Assembly (NCBI GenBank): GCA_002479655.1
Contig: DLOQ01000165.1
Location: forward strand, 12,229-19,010
Direction of reading: 5' to 3'
Length of the DNA stretch: 6,782 bases
Source of the DNA: Lachnospiraceae bacterium UBA7480
GTDB lineage: Bacteria > Bacillota > Clostridia > Lachnospirales > Lachnospiraceae
The position numbers and the translations under genes were made by a program. The notes beneath the pieces are model-generated. The model searched no databases. It saw only the letters and a program-made list of their open reading frames with translations, and was not told where the DNA came from. This document shows positions 5,605 to 6,782 of this stretch, piece by piece (within the stretch, counting starts at the first letter, position 1; each line of letters begins with the position of its first letter).

Positions 5605-6782
5605 TTGATCGGGGAGAAAAAAGAAGCTGCGGAAAAGATTCCCAAAGATAAAGCGGTGATTGGCATAGACCTGACGGAAGAATTTGCGCAGGTCTGTTAT
5701 TGGACGCCGGAACAGGAAGAGCCGGTGACGATGAGCGCAGTCCGCGGGGAGGAGAAGCTGAGCATACCGACGGCTCTGGCAAAAAAATATGGCGAACATA
5801 TATGGACCTTTGGCGAAGAAGCGTTTCGCACTGAGCGGGAGAACGAGGGATTTTTATTCACCGATCTGATCGCGAAGGCAAAAGCGGGCGCGCTGATCGA
5901 AGTGGAAACGAGGGATTATGATCCGGTGGATCTCCTGGCGCTGTTCATTAAGAAATGCCTTTCCATGCTTGCGCTTGCGGCGCCTATGGAAAAGGTTGCA
6001 GCGATCGTGATTACGGTGGAGGAGCCGGATACGAGGATGATACAGGTGTTGAATCAGGTGGTGTCGATCCTTAGAATCAAGCCGGAAAAAGTGCATTTTC
6101 AGAGCCATTCGGAAAGCGCGTATCACTATATCTTACAGCAGTCAAGGGATCTGTGGTCGCGCGATGTCCTGATCCTGGAGATACAGGGCGATCAGCTTAA
6201 ACTGCTGCGTTTTAAGAGAAATCCGCATACCAGTCCGATGGTCGTATTGATGGATGAAAAGGTTTATGACGGATTTGGAAGCGGGGATTATCCGGAGGGC
6301 AGCGCAGCGCAGGAGCTTGAGTATAAGAAGAAGGATCAGGCATTGTTAAAGCATATGACAGAGCAGTGCAATGAAAATTATGTCTCTTGCGTCTATCTTT
6401 TGGGAGACGGATTTCAGGAACAATGGTGCAAGGAATCCTTAAAATATATGTGCAGGAACAGAAGGGTATTTCAGGGCAGCAATCTGTTCAGCAAGGGCGC
6501 GTGCTATGGCGCGAGGGAGAAGCTTATCGTATCCGAGGTGGAAGGAAAGCATGTGTTCTTGGGAAAGGACAAGCTCAAGTCCAATCTTGGCATGCGCGTG
6601 ATGCGTGAGGGCGAGGATGCTTATATGGCGCTTCTGGATGCGGGGAAGAACTGGTATGAAGTTTCCAAGGAGTGTGATCTGATCCTCGACAATGAGGATA
6701 CGATACAGATGCAGGTCACGCCGGTGGATGGCAAGAAGGTCAGGGAGCTGCAGTTTTATCTGGAGGGATGTCCCATACGTCC
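5605..6782 (+). CDS. DUF5716 family protein, actin/Hsp70-like fold (C-terminus outside window)
   Basis: The frame is open from TTG 5605 to the window edge, giving 392 residues. I recognise it as DUF5716, the usual partner of DUF5717; its function is unknown. The layout resembles the actin/Hsp70 (ASKHA) fold. VIGIDLTEEFAQVCY (18-32) stands where phosphate-1 would be, and SIPTALA (53-59) follows it as in DnaK. KVAAIVITVEEPDTRMIQV (near 131-149) resembles the DnaK 'ITVP' strand. FQSHSESAYHYI followed by VLILEIQGDQLKLLRF (188-203) resembles the inner strand pair before phosphate-2. VYLLGDGF (263-270) and NLFSKGACYGA (293-303) resemble the adenosine motif and the conserved 'avA.GAa' helix. The threonines of GIDLGTT and the DLGGG motif are replaced, so ATP hydrolysis is doubtful. 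No signal or membrane segment is visible in the part seen. The 44-nt gap and the absence of a terminator indicate cotranscription with the DUF5717 gene. The family call is fairly confident. The fold is inferred from the order of motifs. Confidence 0.87.
   Translation, partial: MIGEKKEAAEKIPKDKAVIGIDLTEEFAQVCYWTPEQEEPVTMSAVRGEEKLSIPTALAKKYGEHIWTFGEEAFRTERENEGFLFTDLIAKAKAGALIEVETRDYDPVDLLALFIKKCLSMLALAAPMEKVAAIVITVEEPDTRMIQVLNQVVSILRIKPEKVHFQSHSESAYHYILQQSRDLWSRDVLILEIQGDQLKLLRFKRNPHTSPMVVLMDEKVYDGFGSGDYPEGSAAQELEYKKKDQALLKHMTEQCNENYVSCVYLLGDGFQEQWCKESLKYMCRNRRVFQGSNLFSKGACYGAREKLIVSEVEGKHVFLGKDKLKSNLGMRVMREGEDAYMALLDAGKNWYEVSKECDLILDNEDTIQMQVTPVDGKKVRELQFYLEGCPIR

Noticed and set aside
4925..5782. 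Minus-strand open frame of 285 codons across the DUF5717-DUF5716 junction
   Set aside because: It is antisense to two recognised genes, has a low-complexity Ser/Pro N-terminus and shows no domain.
6387..6608. Plus-strand open frame of 73 codons
   Set aside because: It is an alternative frame inside the DUF5716 gene, rich in Gln, Gly and Arg, with no family resemblance.
1..6782. Search for CRISPR arrays, tRNA or rRNA genes, insertion sequences and attachment sites
   Set aside because: No regularly spaced repeats, cloverleaf-like segments, transposase-like proteins or terminal inverted repeats were seen.

Overview
The window most likely comes from a spore-forming anaerobe of the Clostridia, probably the family Lachnospiraceae. 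This rests on protein families, not on a phylogenetic marker. The pair that I recognise as DUF5717 and DUF5716 is, to my knowledge, typical of Lachnospiraceae. The leftmost gene is a SleC/SpoIID-type protein of the endospore world. GTG and TTG starts with purine-rich Shine-Dalgarno sequences, and AT-rich spacers between moderately GC-rich genes, fit the same group.

Layout. (1) Bases 1-829, minus strand: the N-terminal 276 residues of a SleC-like protein with a SpoIID-like domain. Its C-terminus lies outside the window. (2) Bases 830-1006: a divergent, AT-rich intergenic region with one promoter candidate for each direction. The leftward one can be read either as a vegetative sigma-A promoter or as a mother-cell sporulation promoter. 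(3) Bases 1007-1765, plus strand: a 252-residue, cysteine-free protein whose second half has the pattern of the FliD flagellar cap C-terminal region, with no other flagellar gene in view. (4) Bases 1766-1984: an intergenic region with a terminator-type hairpin, a good extended -10 promoter and a short 5' leader. (5) Bases 1985-5560, plus strand: a 1191-residue DUF5717 protein with two beta-sandwich-like domains, a long alpha-helical repeat region and a C-terminal beta-rich domain. (6) After only 44 nt, which hold a small hairpin, a DUF5716 protein starts at a TTG (base 5605) and runs off the right edge. It reads like a degenerate actin/Hsp70-fold protein.

How the genes relate. The last two genes have one recognisable promoter, a 44-nt gap and no terminator between them, so they are very probably an operon whose products work together. 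Their function is unknown. A large helical scaffold encoded beside an Hsp70/actin-like partner is the most interesting system here. The SleC-like and FliD-like genes are divergent neighbours with separate promoters, and nothing in the sequence ties them functionally to the pair. I see no tRNA, rRNA, CRISPR array, insertion sequence or attachment site.
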